A stretch of 64,000 nt of DNA from UBA9611 sp965237595 (GTDB taxonomy: Bacteria; Chloroflexota; Dehalococcoidia; Lucifugimonadales; UBA3495), in assembly GCA_965237595.1 (NCBI GenBank), contig CBDEFY010000007.1, positions 558,001-622,000 on the forward strand, in the 5' to 3' direction. Each line of letters opens with the position of its first letter. The first letter of the stretch is position 1. Positions 33,209-41,440 of the stretch are shown here, piece after piece. The notes beneath the pieces are model-generated. The model saw only the letters and a list, made by a program, of their open reading frames with translations. It was not told where the DNA came from and ran no database searches. The position numbers and the translations under genes were made by a program.

Positions 33209-34557
33209 GGAGTTGGGGTAGGGGTATGGGCAGGTGTCGGCGTTGGCGTTGGCGAGTCCGAGCCACCCGGCGTTGGTGCCTCGGGCGTGTGGTCCGGCGC
33301 GACCGCAATCGCGATGAAGAAGGCGGTGACGCCCATGTCGGCGTTCATCGTGACCGAGCAAGAACCGTCACCCGAGCAGTCGCCGGACCAGCCGGTAAAG
33401 GTGTAGCCAGCGGCGGGGATTGCGGTCACACTAACCTGCTTGCCGTCGGGATATTCATGGATACCAGTAGGTGAGACGCTGCCACTGCCCACGGGGCTAA
33501 CAGCGGTATGCAGAGAGAAGTTTTTGATGATGATCTTTTTGAAGTTGGCGGTGACATTCCGGACGGAATCCATCAACAGCGAGCAGCTACCTGTCCCGGA
33601 GCAATCTCCGGAGAAGCCAGCGAACTCGTAGCCCGGCGAATCCTGGGTGGTGATGGAAACCCGGTCACCGTAATCGTGTTCCGTGGATCCGGCGGGGTTT
33701 ACCTTCCCGCCCTCCGCCGGTTGTGCCATGACGGTGAGAGAGTACCGCTTAATCTGGAATGAAATGGTCACCTCCTTGTGGTCATTGATGGTCAAGACAC
33801 AAGAGCCGCTCCCACCGCAATCCCCGTCCCAGTCAGCCAGTTCGTAGCCGTCGTCGGGACGGGGGGTGAGAGAGACGATGGTCCCCTCGCGGAACGGGTT
33901 CTGCCCGGACCCCGGGGCTGGTGAAACCTCGACGGAGCCGTTGTCGACCCCGATAATCAGGTTGCGTACGGACTGTCCGTTTACCGTGACCTGATAGAAA
34001 GACAGGGGGGCTTGGGTCCGGTCATCGACACGGACGAAGATGGCCCGAATCTTCTTGGAGCTGTCCATCACCAGGGCATCGGATGCGAAGGCGCCTTGAA
34101 GGTCGCCTCCCCAGCGGTCGAACCGCCATTGTTCAGGGTCCACGGGCCGGGCGATGAGATTGATCTGGTCGTTCTTGTGGACTTCGGTGGCTTGGCCGTT
34201 GGACAGCCTGAGGGAACCGACGACCTCCACGTACCCCACGTCCAAAGGGTCCACTAGCACGCTGAGCTCCACGGTCCCTGCGGGGACCACAGCAAGCGGA
34301 GCGTTGGCTGTTGGTGCAACTGTGGGCGCGGAAGCTGTTTCAGCCGTGGCCGATGTTGCTGCCGGCAAAAGCGTATTCGTGGGCACGGGGGCTGTTGTAT
34401 CCGTGGTCGAGGTGGTTGTTGTTGCCGCCGGCGGGAGCGGAGTCGTGGCGGCTTGGTCTTCAACATCGATTACGCCACAGGCGGACGCCAGAGCCATCAG
34501 GAAAAACAGAGGAATGAATATCAGGACGAATGTGGGTCTGCGAGTGATAGTGTGCAT
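32620..34557 (-). CDS. surface lipoprotein with InlB-type B-repeats and duplicated FN3-like domains
   Basis: I choose the ATG at 34557 because GGGAGG lies 5 nt before it; this gives 645 residues. A lipoprotein signal ends in LMALASACGV. A Thr/Ala/Pro spacer follows, then about four repeats of the divergent InlB B-repeat type, each ending in a W-x-GDC-x-G-x-GSC block (DWDGDCGGSGSC, GFSGDCSGTGSC, GWSGDCSGDGSC). PT-rich linkers then separate two nearly identical FN3-like modules (LPEGLGATTPAVGSVQLVWN and VPEGLGGTTPAVGSVQVVWT). The paired cysteines suggest disulfide-stabilised loops. A CGTGAGG tandem motif lies 46-63 nt upstream, shared with the adjacent two-component operon. An adhesin or envelope sensor role is inferred. 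Confidence 0.85.
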   Translation of the reverse strand: MHTITRRPTFVLIFIPLFFLMALASACGVIDVEDQAATTPLPPAATTTTSTTDTTAPVPTNTLLPAATSATAETASAPTVAPTANAPLAVVPAGTVELSVLVDPLDVGYVEVVGSLRLSNGQATEVHKNDQINLIARPVDPEQWRFDRWGGDLQGAFASDALVMDSSKKIRAIFVRVDDRTQAPLSFYQVTVNGQSVRNLIIGVDNGSVEVSPAPGSGQNPFREGTIVSLTPRPDDGYELADWDGDCGGSGSCVLTINDHKEVTISFQIKRYSLTVMAQPAEGGKVNPAGSTEHDYGDRVSITTQDSPGYEFAGFSGDCSGTGSCSLLMDSVRNVTANFKKIIIKNFSLHTAVSPVGSGSVSPTGIHEYPDGKQVSVTAIPAAGYTFTGWSGDCSGDGSCSVTMNADMGVTAFFIAIAVAPDHTPEAPTPGGSDSPTPTPTPAHTPTPTPGLALPPLPEGLGATTPAVGSVQLVWNDNSALETRFEIDHFGNITTESANANSHLFTGLASGVSQHFKIRACNASSCSAFSGVVGMTPDGSDAPTPTPTPTPTPAPTLPPVPEGLGGTTPAVGSVQVVWTDNSALETRIEIDNFGNITTESANATSHLFTGLASGVSQHFKTRACNDSGCSAFTGIIGVTPDGSDG

Positions 34558-34602
34558 GGGTACCTCCCTAAAATGCTTGATGGCTCGATGGTAGTGAGGC
34601 CG

Positions 34603-34620
34603 CCTCACGGAAACCTCACG
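34603..34620 (-). promoter_or_regulatory. tandem CGTGAGG operator-like motif upstream of the lipoprotein gene
   Basis: On the minus strand CGTGAGG-TTTC-CGTGAGG gives two direct repeats with 11-bp periodicity. An identical 18-bp sequence occurs at 36376-36393 before the response-regulator gene. OmpR-family regulators bind direct repeats spaced by one helical turn. Confidence 0.65.
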
Positions 34621-34666
34621 CGCCATCGCTCCCCGGTCCCACATCCCGGGAAGCAGAGCAGACGGA

Positions 34667-35500
34667 TTATCTGGAACGGCGTAGCGGCAAAGTAATCTCG
34701 AAAGAGGTACCGCGGTCCTCCGATGAAGATACCGAGATGGTCCCGCCGTGTAGTTCGGTGAGGAGTTGACAGAGATAAAGGCCCATTCCGGTGCCCCGGT
34801 TCTGCCCTGGCACGTAGCGGCGGTTTCCCCTGCCGAACATGGTAGACACCAATTCTTGGGGAATGCCCGCGCCGGTGTCGGAGATGGTGACGGTGAGTAG
34901 GTTGGCGTTGTGGCGTACTTCGCCCGTTATCTCCACGCCGGCGCCGTTATGTTTCACGGCGTTTTCCAATAAGTTGGAAAAGATTTCCCTCAGGGCCGCT
35001 TCATCTCCAGATATGTGAGGGACCTCATCGTTCTCACCTCGGACCACACCGCCCAGCACCACTCCCTTGGCCTCGGCAGCTGGCGCTAGGTTGATCATCA
35101 AGTCTTCAAGTAAGATTGGGACGTTCACCGGCTCCATGACCAACGGTTGGCCTGACATCCCCAAACGCACCATGAGGTCCAAGCGTTGGGTAAGGAGGCC
35201 CACCTCCAAGGCCTCGTCACCGATGGCCCGGCGGGCGATCGTCCAGCGCTCCTCGTCCTGGGGCAGTTGGTCGGTGAAGCCGTGAAGGTGCCCCCTTATA
35301 ACTTCGCCCACGGTCTTCAGCCGGTGACTAAGCCTGCTAACGGTCAGATATAGGGCTTCGTTGGCGCTGGCGCCGGTAGTGAGAGGGCCCTTTCGGCGCA
35401 TGTGGTTGAATACCGTAACGAGAAACATTCCCAACAGGAAGGCGGCCCCTAGAAGGACAATCAAGAACCAGGCCTCGGTTCTAACGATGGCGATTAGCAA
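34667..35500 (-). CDS. membrane sensor histidine kinase
   Basis: This 277-residue kinase has one N-terminal membrane helix (FLIVLLGAAFLLGMFLVTVF) and no large sensor domain. The phospho-acceptor His is in YLTVSRLSHRLKTVGEVIRG. The ATPase has N-box FSNLLENAVKHNGAGVEITG, G1 ISDTGAGIPQELV and G2 NRGTGMGLYLCQLLTELHGG. It starts at a TTG about 10 nt after the restored stop of the response-regulator gene, so the two form an operon. With so small a sensor part, the signal may come from a partner protein. Confidence 0.87.
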   Translation of the reverse strand: MLIAIVRTEAWFLIVLLGAAFLLGMFLVTVFNHMRRKGPLTTGASANEALYLTVSRLSHRLKTVGEVIRGHLHGFTDQLPQDEERWTIARRAIGDEALEVGLLTQRLDLMVRLGMSGQPLVMEPVNVPILLEDLMINLAPAAEAKGVVLGGVVRGENDEVPHISGDEAALREIFSNLLENAVKHNGAGVEITGEVRHNANLLTVTISDTGAGIPQELVSTMFGRGNRRYVPGQNRGTGMGLYLCQLLTELHGGTISVSSSEDRGTSFEITLPLRRSR

Positions 35501-36317
35501 CTTGGCCCCCTATCCGGGAATCCGCAATCGGTAACCGATGCGCTGAACGGTAATGATGTAGGCCGGGTTGCGCGGGTCTGGTTGCCACCTTCTGCCTGAG
35601 CCGGTGGATATGGCTTTCCAGGCTGCGTTCAGTCATGGTACCTTCGCGGTCCACGGTGTCAACGATCTGGATTCTCCCGACCGGCCGGTTGCGGCGGTCC
35701 GCGAGGAGCTTGAGTATCTCCAGTTCGGTCAAGGTGAGGGTTTCCTCTTCCCAACCGGAAGCCCTCCTGACCCGGACCAGTCCCGTATCAAAATCTACGT
35801 GGAGCGAGTCGCCAAAGATTTGCTCCCCAGACTCCGCCGCAATCAGGCGGGCCGAGGGAAGCCGGGCTTGGATCCGGGCAAGCAATTCTTCTACGTCTGA
35901 TTTGCTCTCCAGATATTCCGTTGGCTGAATTCCCATGCTGTTTTCAATCTGTAACAATTCTTCCCTTTTCGTGATGTAGTCGTCCCCGCCCAGACTGAAT
36001 GCCCTCTGGAGATATCTGGGGTCTTCGGCCCGGTCCTTCACGGTCAGAAAGATGACCGGTATCTGGTTACCCCGGCTTCGTATCTCCTTGCAGATATCTA
36101 GTCCGCCGAAATCGGGGTCTTCCAGCATGATGTCCAGGATGACTAGGTCTGGCTGCTCCTCCTCGACGAGAAACAGTGCAGTGGGCCCGTCTGCGGCCTC
36201 TAGATATTGGTATCCGGCGGCCGTGATGGCCGGTCCAACAAATGACCTCACGTTGGCTTTGTCGTCTACAAATAGAATCTTGAGAATTCCAGCGGGGTTC
36301 AACACACCACTCTCCAT
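35481..36317 (-). CDS. OmpR-family response regulator with C-terminal frameshift
   Basis: The receiver domain has KILFVDDKANVRSFVGPAIT (acidic pair), phospho-acceptor Asp in PDLVILDIMLEDPDFGGLDI, and Lys in VIFLTVKDRAEDP. The winged-helix domain has TLTLTELEILKLLADRRNRP and RSLESHIHRLRQKV. From about 35585 the native ending is in another frame (PDPRNPAYIITVQRIGYRLR, then IPG and a stop at 35510-35512), so the recognition wing is shifted in the frame as it stands. It is either a real mutation or a sequencing error. I choose the ATG at 36317 because the longer GTG start at 36380 lies inside the operator-like repeat. Confidence 0.8.
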   Translation of the reverse strand: MESGVLNPAGILKILFVDDKANVRSFVGPAITAAGYQYLEAADGPTALFLVEEEQPDLVILDIMLEDPDFGGLDICKEIRSRGNQIPVIFLTVKDRAEDPRYLQRAFSLGGDDYITKREELLQIENSMGIQPTEYLESKSDVEELLARIQARLPSARLIAAESGEQIFGDSLHVDFDTGLVRVRRASGWEEETLTLTELEILKLLADRRNRPVGRIQIVDTVDREGTMTERSLESHIHRLRQKVATRPAQPGLHHYRSAHRLPIADSRIGGQVANRHR

Positions 36318-36375
36318 TCGCGTCGGCCCCGAGGGCCGGTTTTCGTTATCTTGAATAACATTATTGATGGAGAAC

Positions 36376-36393
36376 CTCACGGAAACCTCACGG
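36376..36393 (-). promoter_or_regulatory. tandem CGTGAGG operator-like motif upstream of the response-regulator operon
   Basis: The 18-bp sequence is identical to the one at 34603-34620, with 11-bp repeat periodicity. It stands 59-76 nt before the chosen start codon, a position suited to autoregulation. Confidence 0.65.
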
Positions 36394-36537
36394 ACAACCG
36401 CAACCCCCCCAAGTAATCAAATCAAGCAACATTACACACCTGGTTATAACCGTGTCAATCATGGACGGGTAAGGTATGTCATGCTGGGTTGACGTACTGC
36501 CGCTTACAAGTTTCTGGACGCCCTCTTACCGCGGTTA

Positions 36538-36546
36538 TGCTATAGT
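36538..36546 (+). promoter_or_regulatory. extended -10 promoter of serA
   Basis: TGCTATAGT stands 86 nt before the serA start and is followed by an A/T-rich stretch. It matches the extended -10 motif seen before lepB and the cyclodeaminase-family gene. Confidence 0.45.
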
Positions 36547-36631
36547 TTATGGGCCGTCTTTGGAGGCTTGAAACGCGGCGGATCTTGAGCCTGGCGGCGT
36601 TAAATCCCAACCATCATCAGGAAGACGCTCC

Positions 36632-38218
36632 ATGCCCAAAATTCTGGTAGCGGACCCCATCGGCGACGAGGGAATAGAGCTACTCCGGTCCCGCGCCGAG
36701 GTGGACGTTAAGACGGGAATGAAACCCCCGGAACTGCTGGCCGTAGTGGGCGACTACGACGGCTTGGTGGTCCGCAGCGAGACCAAGGTGACCAAAGAGG
36801 TCATCCAGACCGCCAAGAAGCTGAAGGTGGTCGGCCGCGCCGGCATCGGCGTCGACAATATAGACTTGGACGCGGCCACCAGCGCCGGCATCGCCGTGGT
36901 TAACGCCCCCACGGGCAACACCGTGGCCGCAGCGGAACATACCATGGCGTTGATGCTGGCGCTGTCTAGGAACGTGCCCACGGCCCACCAGTCCCTGAAA
37001 GCCGGAGAGTGGAAACGAAGCGCCTTCATGGGCATCGAGGTCCGCAACAAAACCTTGGGAATCTGCGGACTGGGCCGAGTGGGCTCGGAAGTGGCCCGCC
37101 GTGCCCAGAGTTTCGACATGAGACTGATGGGGTACGACCCCTTTGTGTCCCCTGACTACGCCAAGCGGATGGGCATCGACCTGCTCTCGTTGGAAGAACT
37201 GTTGGCCGAGTCCGACTTCATCACTCTGCACACGCCGCTGACCGACGGCACCCGCTACATGATTGGCAGCAAAGAAGTGGCCATGCTCAAGCCCGGCGCG
37301 CGGCTCATAAACGTGGCGCGGGGCGAGTTGGTGGACGAGAAGGCAATCCTGGATGGGCTGGAATCGGGCCAGTTGAGCGGCGTCGCGCTGGACGTTTTCG
37401 CCCAGGAACCGCCGGAGAACTCCGCGTTGGTAGGGCACCCGAAGGTTGTGGTGACGCCCCACTTGGGGGCCTCCACGGAAGAGGCCCAGCGCGAGGTGGC
37501 AATCGAGGCCGCCGAGCAGGTGTTGGCGGTGTTGAACGGCGAACCGGCCCGGAACACGGTCAATGCCCCGTTCATCGATCCTGAGGTGCATGCGGTTTTG
37601 GCCCCCTATATGCCGGTTGCCACTGTGGTGGGAAAGCTGCTGACCCACCTGGCCGAGGGCCAGTTCTTGGGCATCACCATCAGTTACGAAGGCGAGATTG
37701 CCGAACACGACACCCGCTCCCTGCAGGCGGCGGTCTTGGCCGGGCTATTGGAGTCAGTCAGCACGGGCCAGGTGAACCTGATCAACGCGCCGGTGTTGGC
37801 CAGGGAACGGGGCCTCAACATAACCGAGCAGCACAATACCTTGGCCCAAGAGTACTCCAGCATCATCAGCGCCACGGTTGAGACCAGTGATGGCAAGCTC
37901 ACTCTGGCCGGGACGTCCATGCGGAACGAGCCCCACATCGTGAAGATTGACGATTACTGGCTGGACATCGTGCCCAACACGCCCTACTTGCTGTTCGTGG
38001 ACAACCAGGACCAGCCGGGATCCATCGGCGCCGTGGGCACCATCGCCGGCCACCACAACATCAACATCAGCTTCATGGAAGTGGGGCGCTTGAGCCTGCG
38101 AGGCCGGGCCATGATGGTCATCGGGCTGGATGACCCCGTGCCCCCCGACGTAATGGAAGAGATACAGAGCTTGAGCCATATCTACAACGTAAGGCTGGCC
38201 CATCTAGGGCCGCACTAA
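36632..38218 (+). CDS. serA: D-3-phosphoglycerate dehydrogenase
   Basis: This 528-residue enzyme catalyses the first step of serine synthesis. NAD-binding LGICGLGRVGSEVARRAQSF, catalytic Arg in RLINVARGELVDEKAILDGL, Glu in ALDVFAQEPPENSALVGHPK and His in VVVTPHLGASTEEAQREVAI are all present. After the catalytic region come the intervening ASB domain (VATVVGKLLTHLAEGQFLGI) and a C-terminal ACT domain (LLFVDNQDQPGSIGAVGTIA), which gives the long type I form usually inhibited by serine. The start ATG has AGGAAG upstream. Confidence 0.95.
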   Translation: MPKILVADPIGDEGIELLRSRAEVDVKTGMKPPELLAVVGDYDGLVVRSETKVTKEVIQTAKKLKVVGRAGIGVDNIDLDAATSAGIAVVNAPTGNTVAAAEHTMALMLALSRNVPTAHQSLKAGEWKRSAFMGIEVRNKTLGICGLGRVGSEVARRAQSFDMRLMGYDPFVSPDYAKRMGIDLLSLEELLAESDFITLHTPLTDGTRYMIGSKEVAMLKPGARLINVARGELVDEKAILDGLESGQLSGVALDVFAQEPPENSALVGHPKVVVTPHLGASTEEAQREVAIEAAEQVLAVLNGEPARNTVNAPFIDPEVHAVLAPYMPVATVVGKLLTHLAEGQFLGITISYEGEIAEHDTRSLQAAVLAGLLESVSTGQVNLINAPVLARERGLNITEQHNTLAQEYSSIISATVETSDGKLTLAGTSMRNEPHIVKIDDYWLDIVPNTPYLLFVDNQDQPGSIGAVGTIAGHHNINISFMEVGRLSLRGRAMMVIGLDDPVPPDVMEEIQSLSHIYNVRLAHLGPH

Positions 38219-38288
38219 GGGGCCAGACATACGTCCAGGCAGGCGTTAGGCGCAACCGCCGCCGCGGCAGACGCAGGAGAGGACCAAC

Positions 38289-39338
38289 ATGGCCGACAAG
38301 ATTGGAATCATGGGAGCCGGAGCGCTGGGCAGCTACGTGGGCGCCTTTCTATCCAAGGTGGGTGAAGACGTGACCTTCGTGGACATGTGGCCGGAGCACG
38401 TCGAGAAGATGCGGAAAGACGGACTCCACGTGACTGGTAGCCAGGGACCGTTCACCGTGCCGGTGAAGGCCATGCACCTGACCGACGCCCAGAGTATCTC
38501 AGAGCCCTTCAATTTCGTTTTCATTGCTCTCAAGTCCTACGACACCGAGTGGGCCACCCACTTCATCAGGCGCTACGTGCGGGAAGACGGGTTCTTCATC
38601 TCCTTGCAGAACTGTTGGAACGACGTCCCCATGGGCGAGATTGTCGGACCCACACGGCAGCTGGGCTGCATCGCTTCCCACATCGAGGTTGCCTTATGGG
38701 AACCGGGACACGTCACCCGCGGCAGCGCGGTGGGCCGGGACTCGGGTCACCACGTGTTCCGTGTTGGCGAGCAGGACGGACGCATCACGCCCCGTGCCGA
38801 GAAGGTAGCCGCGCTGTTGGACAACATCGACGGCGCCTACGCTTCGGATAACCTATGGGGCGAGCGTTGGGCCAAGCTGTGTCAGAACTCCATGGGCAAC
38901 GGGCTATCCGCCTCGACCGGACTGGGCTCTCAGCAGATGGCCGAGGACTCCCGCTGCCGCACGATTCGCATCAACCTGGCCAAGGAAGGCGCACAGGTGG
39001 GGCTGGCCATGGGCCTGAACGTGGTGGATATTCTAAGCAGGCCCGCCCAAACTTGGGCCGACGCCGACAAGGGAGACGTGTTCGAGGAACTGGATGCCCA
39101 TATGTCCTCCCACGGAGGCCGGGTCAACTGGCTGGCGTCCATGGCCCAAGACGTGCACAAGGGACGCCGCTCGGAAATCGACTTCATGAACGGACTGGTC
39201 ACCCAGAAGGGCCGGGAGGTGTCCATCCCGACTCCCTACAACGACGCCGTGATAGAGGCTATGCACGGCATCGACGATGGTACACTGGCGCAAGGCGAGT
39301 CCCATGTGGACCAGATCCTAAAATCGGTCGGCCGCTAG
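38289..39338 (+). CDS. ketopantoate reductase-family (ApbA/PanE-like) dehydrogenase
   Basis: This 349-residue NADP-dependent dehydrogenase starts with the Rossmann motif KIGIMGAGALGSYVGAFLSK. Further features are DFVFIALKSYDT-like FVFIALKSYDTEWATHFIRR, LSLQNCWND-type residues, and the C-terminal domain with LWGERWAKLCQNSMGNGLSA and GRRSEIDFMNGLVTQKGREV, which holds the catalytic Lys and substrate Ser/Asn region. It could make pantoate or act on another 2-oxo acid. It follows serA by 70 nt with its own AGGAGAGGA site, so co-transcription is plausible. Confidence 0.85.
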   Translation: MADKIGIMGAGALGSYVGAFLSKVGEDVTFVDMWPEHVEKMRKDGLHVTGSQGPFTVPVKAMHLTDAQSISEPFNFVFIALKSYDTEWATHFIRRYVREDGFFISLQNCWNDVPMGEIVGPTRQLGCIASHIEVALWEPGHVTRGSAVGRDSGHHVFRVGEQDGRITPRAEKVAALLDNIDGAYASDNLWGERWAKLCQNSMGNGLSASTGLGSQQMAEDSRCRTIRINLAKEGAQVGLAMGLNVVDILSRPAQTWADADKGDVFEELDAHMSSHGGRVNWLASMAQDVHKGRRSEIDFMNGLVTQKGREVSIPTPYNDAVIEAMHGIDDGTLAQGESHVDQILKSVGR

Positions 39339-39373
39339 TGGGGGGCAGCTCCGCGGTCTCGGAGGGTGACTAG

Positions 39374-39829
39374 GTGATTATCAGAGTAGAACCGGCCGAA
39401 TTCTTCATGTACCGGGTCATCATGATTGCGAACCTGGAGAATCCGGACCCGGAGGACCAAGAGATACGGGACTACTTGGATGCCCAAGAGTTGGAGCCCA
39501 AGTACCGGAGCGAGGGCGACTTCGAAGGGCGTAAAAGCGAGTCCATGCAGTTCGGCGGGTGTTATCTGGGTAAGCACCTTGGCGAGATTAATCTGATTCA
39601 ACAGAAGTACATCGAACAGGAACTCATCACCCATGAAATCAACCGCCACCTGAGCGAGACCGACCGGCCGGTGGAGATCCCTGAAGAAAGGCGTGAAAGA
39701 GCCGTGGCGGAACTGCTGAAGAGCTTCAATAACGAGTCGGCGTTCAGAAAGATGGACGACGGCAAGTACGAGGTGGCGCTGGACGGGGAAGCGGTCAGGG
39801 AGGCCGCCAGGAGCCTGCTGGCGGACTAA
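39374..39829 (+). CDS. hypothetical protein, 151 residues
   Basis: I do not recognise the family. The protein is highly charged, with a predicted alpha/beta N-terminus (IIRVEPAEFFMYRVIMIANL) and a mainly helical C-terminus (ERRERAVAELLKSFNNESAF). No signal peptide or metal motif is seen. Its GTG start follows GGAGG and is 35 nt after the ketopantoate-reductase-like gene, so it is probably co-transcribed; a terminator follows 24 nt after its stop. Confidence 0.7.
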   Translation: MIIRVEPAEFFMYRVIMIANLENPDPEDQEIRDYLDAQELEPKYRSEGDFEGRKSESMQFGGCYLGKHLGEINLIQQKYIEQELITHEINRHLSETDRPVEIPEERRERAVAELLKSFNNESAFRKMDDGKYEVALDGEAVREAARSLLAD

Positions 39830-39853
39830 AGGCCAGACACTGGGAACAGTAAA

Positions 39854-39885
39854 GAGGTCCGTCCCGATTCATTGGGACGGACCTC
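39854..39885 (+). terminator. rho-independent terminator
   Basis: GAGGTCCGTCCC and GGGACGGACCTC form a perfect 12-bp stem with an 8-nt loop, followed by TCCTCTTTT. It ends the serA-side transcription unit. Confidence 0.85.
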
Positions 39886-39900
39886 TCCTCTTTTGCGGGG

Positions 39901-39974
<74 letters not shown>

Positions 39975-40120
39975 CCTATGGTATTTTTGAATCGGGCCTC
40001 TCGAATTATAGTGGCTGCCGGTGCGCCGTGCCAGACCGCATGGTGACTGAGTCCCGATGATTGATTAGAATCCTCTTGATCGAAGAATTACCAATTTTAC
40101 GACACTAAAGGAGGCCAAAG

Positions 40121-40510
40121 ATGCCGGTGGAACGAAAGGAGTATCCCGACATCGCGCCCGCAGGCCCAACTTACAGCCGGGCGGTGAAGGCGGGCAACAT
40201 GCTCTTCATCTCCGGGTGCACTGCCCGGGGGACGGACGCGCAAGGCAAATCCATGATGGAGCAACTGGACGTGACCCTGGGGCGTCTGTTGGGCGTGGCG
40301 GCAGCGGAAGGCGCCGGCCCCGGAAACTTTGCCAAGCTGACCTGTTTCGTGACCAGCATCGCCGACTATCAGCTCAACTCCGAGGGGCAGAGAGGGCTAT
40401 TCGCAAAACACTTCCAGGAGCAGTATCCGGCCAACTCACTCATCGAGATTAGCGCGCTGGCTGAACCGGGACTGGACGTGGAGATGGAAGCGATAGTGAT
40501 GCTGGACTAG
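40121..40510 (+). CDS. RidA/YjgF-family protein
   Basis: This 129-residue homotrimeric protein hydrolyses reactive enamines and imines made by PLP enzymes. Family marks are GPTYSRAVKAGNMLFISGCT, LGRLLGVAAAEGAGPGNFAK, LTCFVTSIADYQLNSEGQRG, and a C-terminal motif PANSLIEISALAEPGLDVEM. The usual catalytic Arg (in the R(S/T)xVxxxxL motif) is replaced here by NSLIEI, so classic deaminase activity is doubtful. The ATG has a strong AAAGGAGG. Confidence 0.88.
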   Translation: MPVERKEYPDIAPAGPTYSRAVKAGNMLFISGCTARGTDAQGKSMMEQLDVTLGRLLGVAAAEGAGPGNFAKLTCFVTSIADYQLNSEGQRGLFAKHFQEQYPANSLIEISALAEPGLDVEMEAIVMLD

Positions 40511-40543
40511 GACCTCCGTCGTATCTTCACACGGGAAAAAGAC

Positions 40544-41242
40544 CTACCAGGCGTCTCCCACGTCACCCCGGTCAGGGAGGCCCAACTCCGCCCAATAACC
40601 CTTCCGGTCATCGGTTATCACCTCCAGCCGCTGGACCCATTTGGCCCACTGGTATCCGTACTTGCCCGGCATGGCGAGGCGCAGGGGAAACCCGAACCTG
40701 GGCAGCTCTTGTCCGTTAGTGGTGTGGGACAGGAATGCCTCCCTCTCCCGCAAATCCTCTAGCTCCAGAGAAACGTAGTATCCATCAAGGCAGTGGAAGA
40801 CCACCCGGCGGGCCTGCGGATTGATGCCGGCCAAGTCCAGCAGATGGTAAACCGGCACGCCGGCCATGACCGAGTTGTTGCGAAAGCCGCCGACGCAGTC
40901 CATGCGCACCTGCTGGTCGACCTGGGGCAAAGCCAGCAACTCTTGCCATGACAGAGACAAGGGGCGGTCAACCGCCCCGTCCACGGTCAGGCGGAAATTG
41001 TTGAGGTCAACGTCAGGGATGCCCCAGTATGCCAGGCTGCCCAGGTCCTTGACGGGCGTGATCTCGGTCTGCTGTTCGATCTTCTGCAGGCGTTTTTCGA
41101 GCAGTACGGTCTTAATGAAAAAGAAGGTCACCCACCGGCGTGCCGGAAAGGGAATCGCCTTCCATAAAAACGCCATGGCCTGAAGCATGGTGGCGTTCCC
41201 GCCCACGGTGATTAGAGCTTTTCGGTAGGCGCGAGCAATCAA
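40544..41242 (-). CDS. molybdopterin-dependent oxidoreductase (sulfite oxidase family)
   Basis: This 232-residue protein contains the oxidoreductase molybdopterin-binding domain: YWGIPDVDLNNFRLTVDGAV, LSWQELLALPQVDQQVRMDC, VGGFRNNSVMAGVPVYHLLD and FGFPLRLAMPGKYGYQWAKW. The conserved Cys of MDCVGGF is the expected Mo ligand. A hydrophobic N-terminal region (MLQAMAFLWKAIPFPARRWV, then TFFFIKTVLL) may be a membrane anchor. It is divergent from the DUF3179 gene (198-nt gap). The physiological substrate is unknown. Confidence 0.85.
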   Translation of the reverse strand: MIARAYRKALITVGGNATMLQAMAFLWKAIPFPARRWVTFFFIKTVLLEKRLQKIEQQTEITPVKDLGSLAYWGIPDVDLNNFRLTVDGAVDRPLSLSWQELLALPQVDQQVRMDCVGGFRNNSVMAGVPVYHLLDLAGINPQARRVVFHCLDGYYVSLELEDLREREAFLSHTTNGQELPRFGFPLRLAMPGKYGYQWAKWVQRLEVITDDRKGYWAELGLPDRGDVGDAW

Positions 41243-41440
41243 GAGGCGTTCCTTGGCTATTTGGTGAGTGCCGGGCTGGCAAGCTCGGCGTGTGCGGCCC
41301 TATCAGATTAGATTCCCCAAGTCCGATGCGGTTGCGTGACGGTGCACCCCGCTTCATTTCGCTGCATCAAAAGTTATACCAAAGGAATAAAAGGGCGACC
41401 GCCGCCGTGAATAGGTGGGGCGCGGCATGCCTACAGATTT

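Noticed and set aside
36680..37708. 342-codon minus-strand open frame
   Set aside because: It is antisense to serA, which is certain from its motifs.
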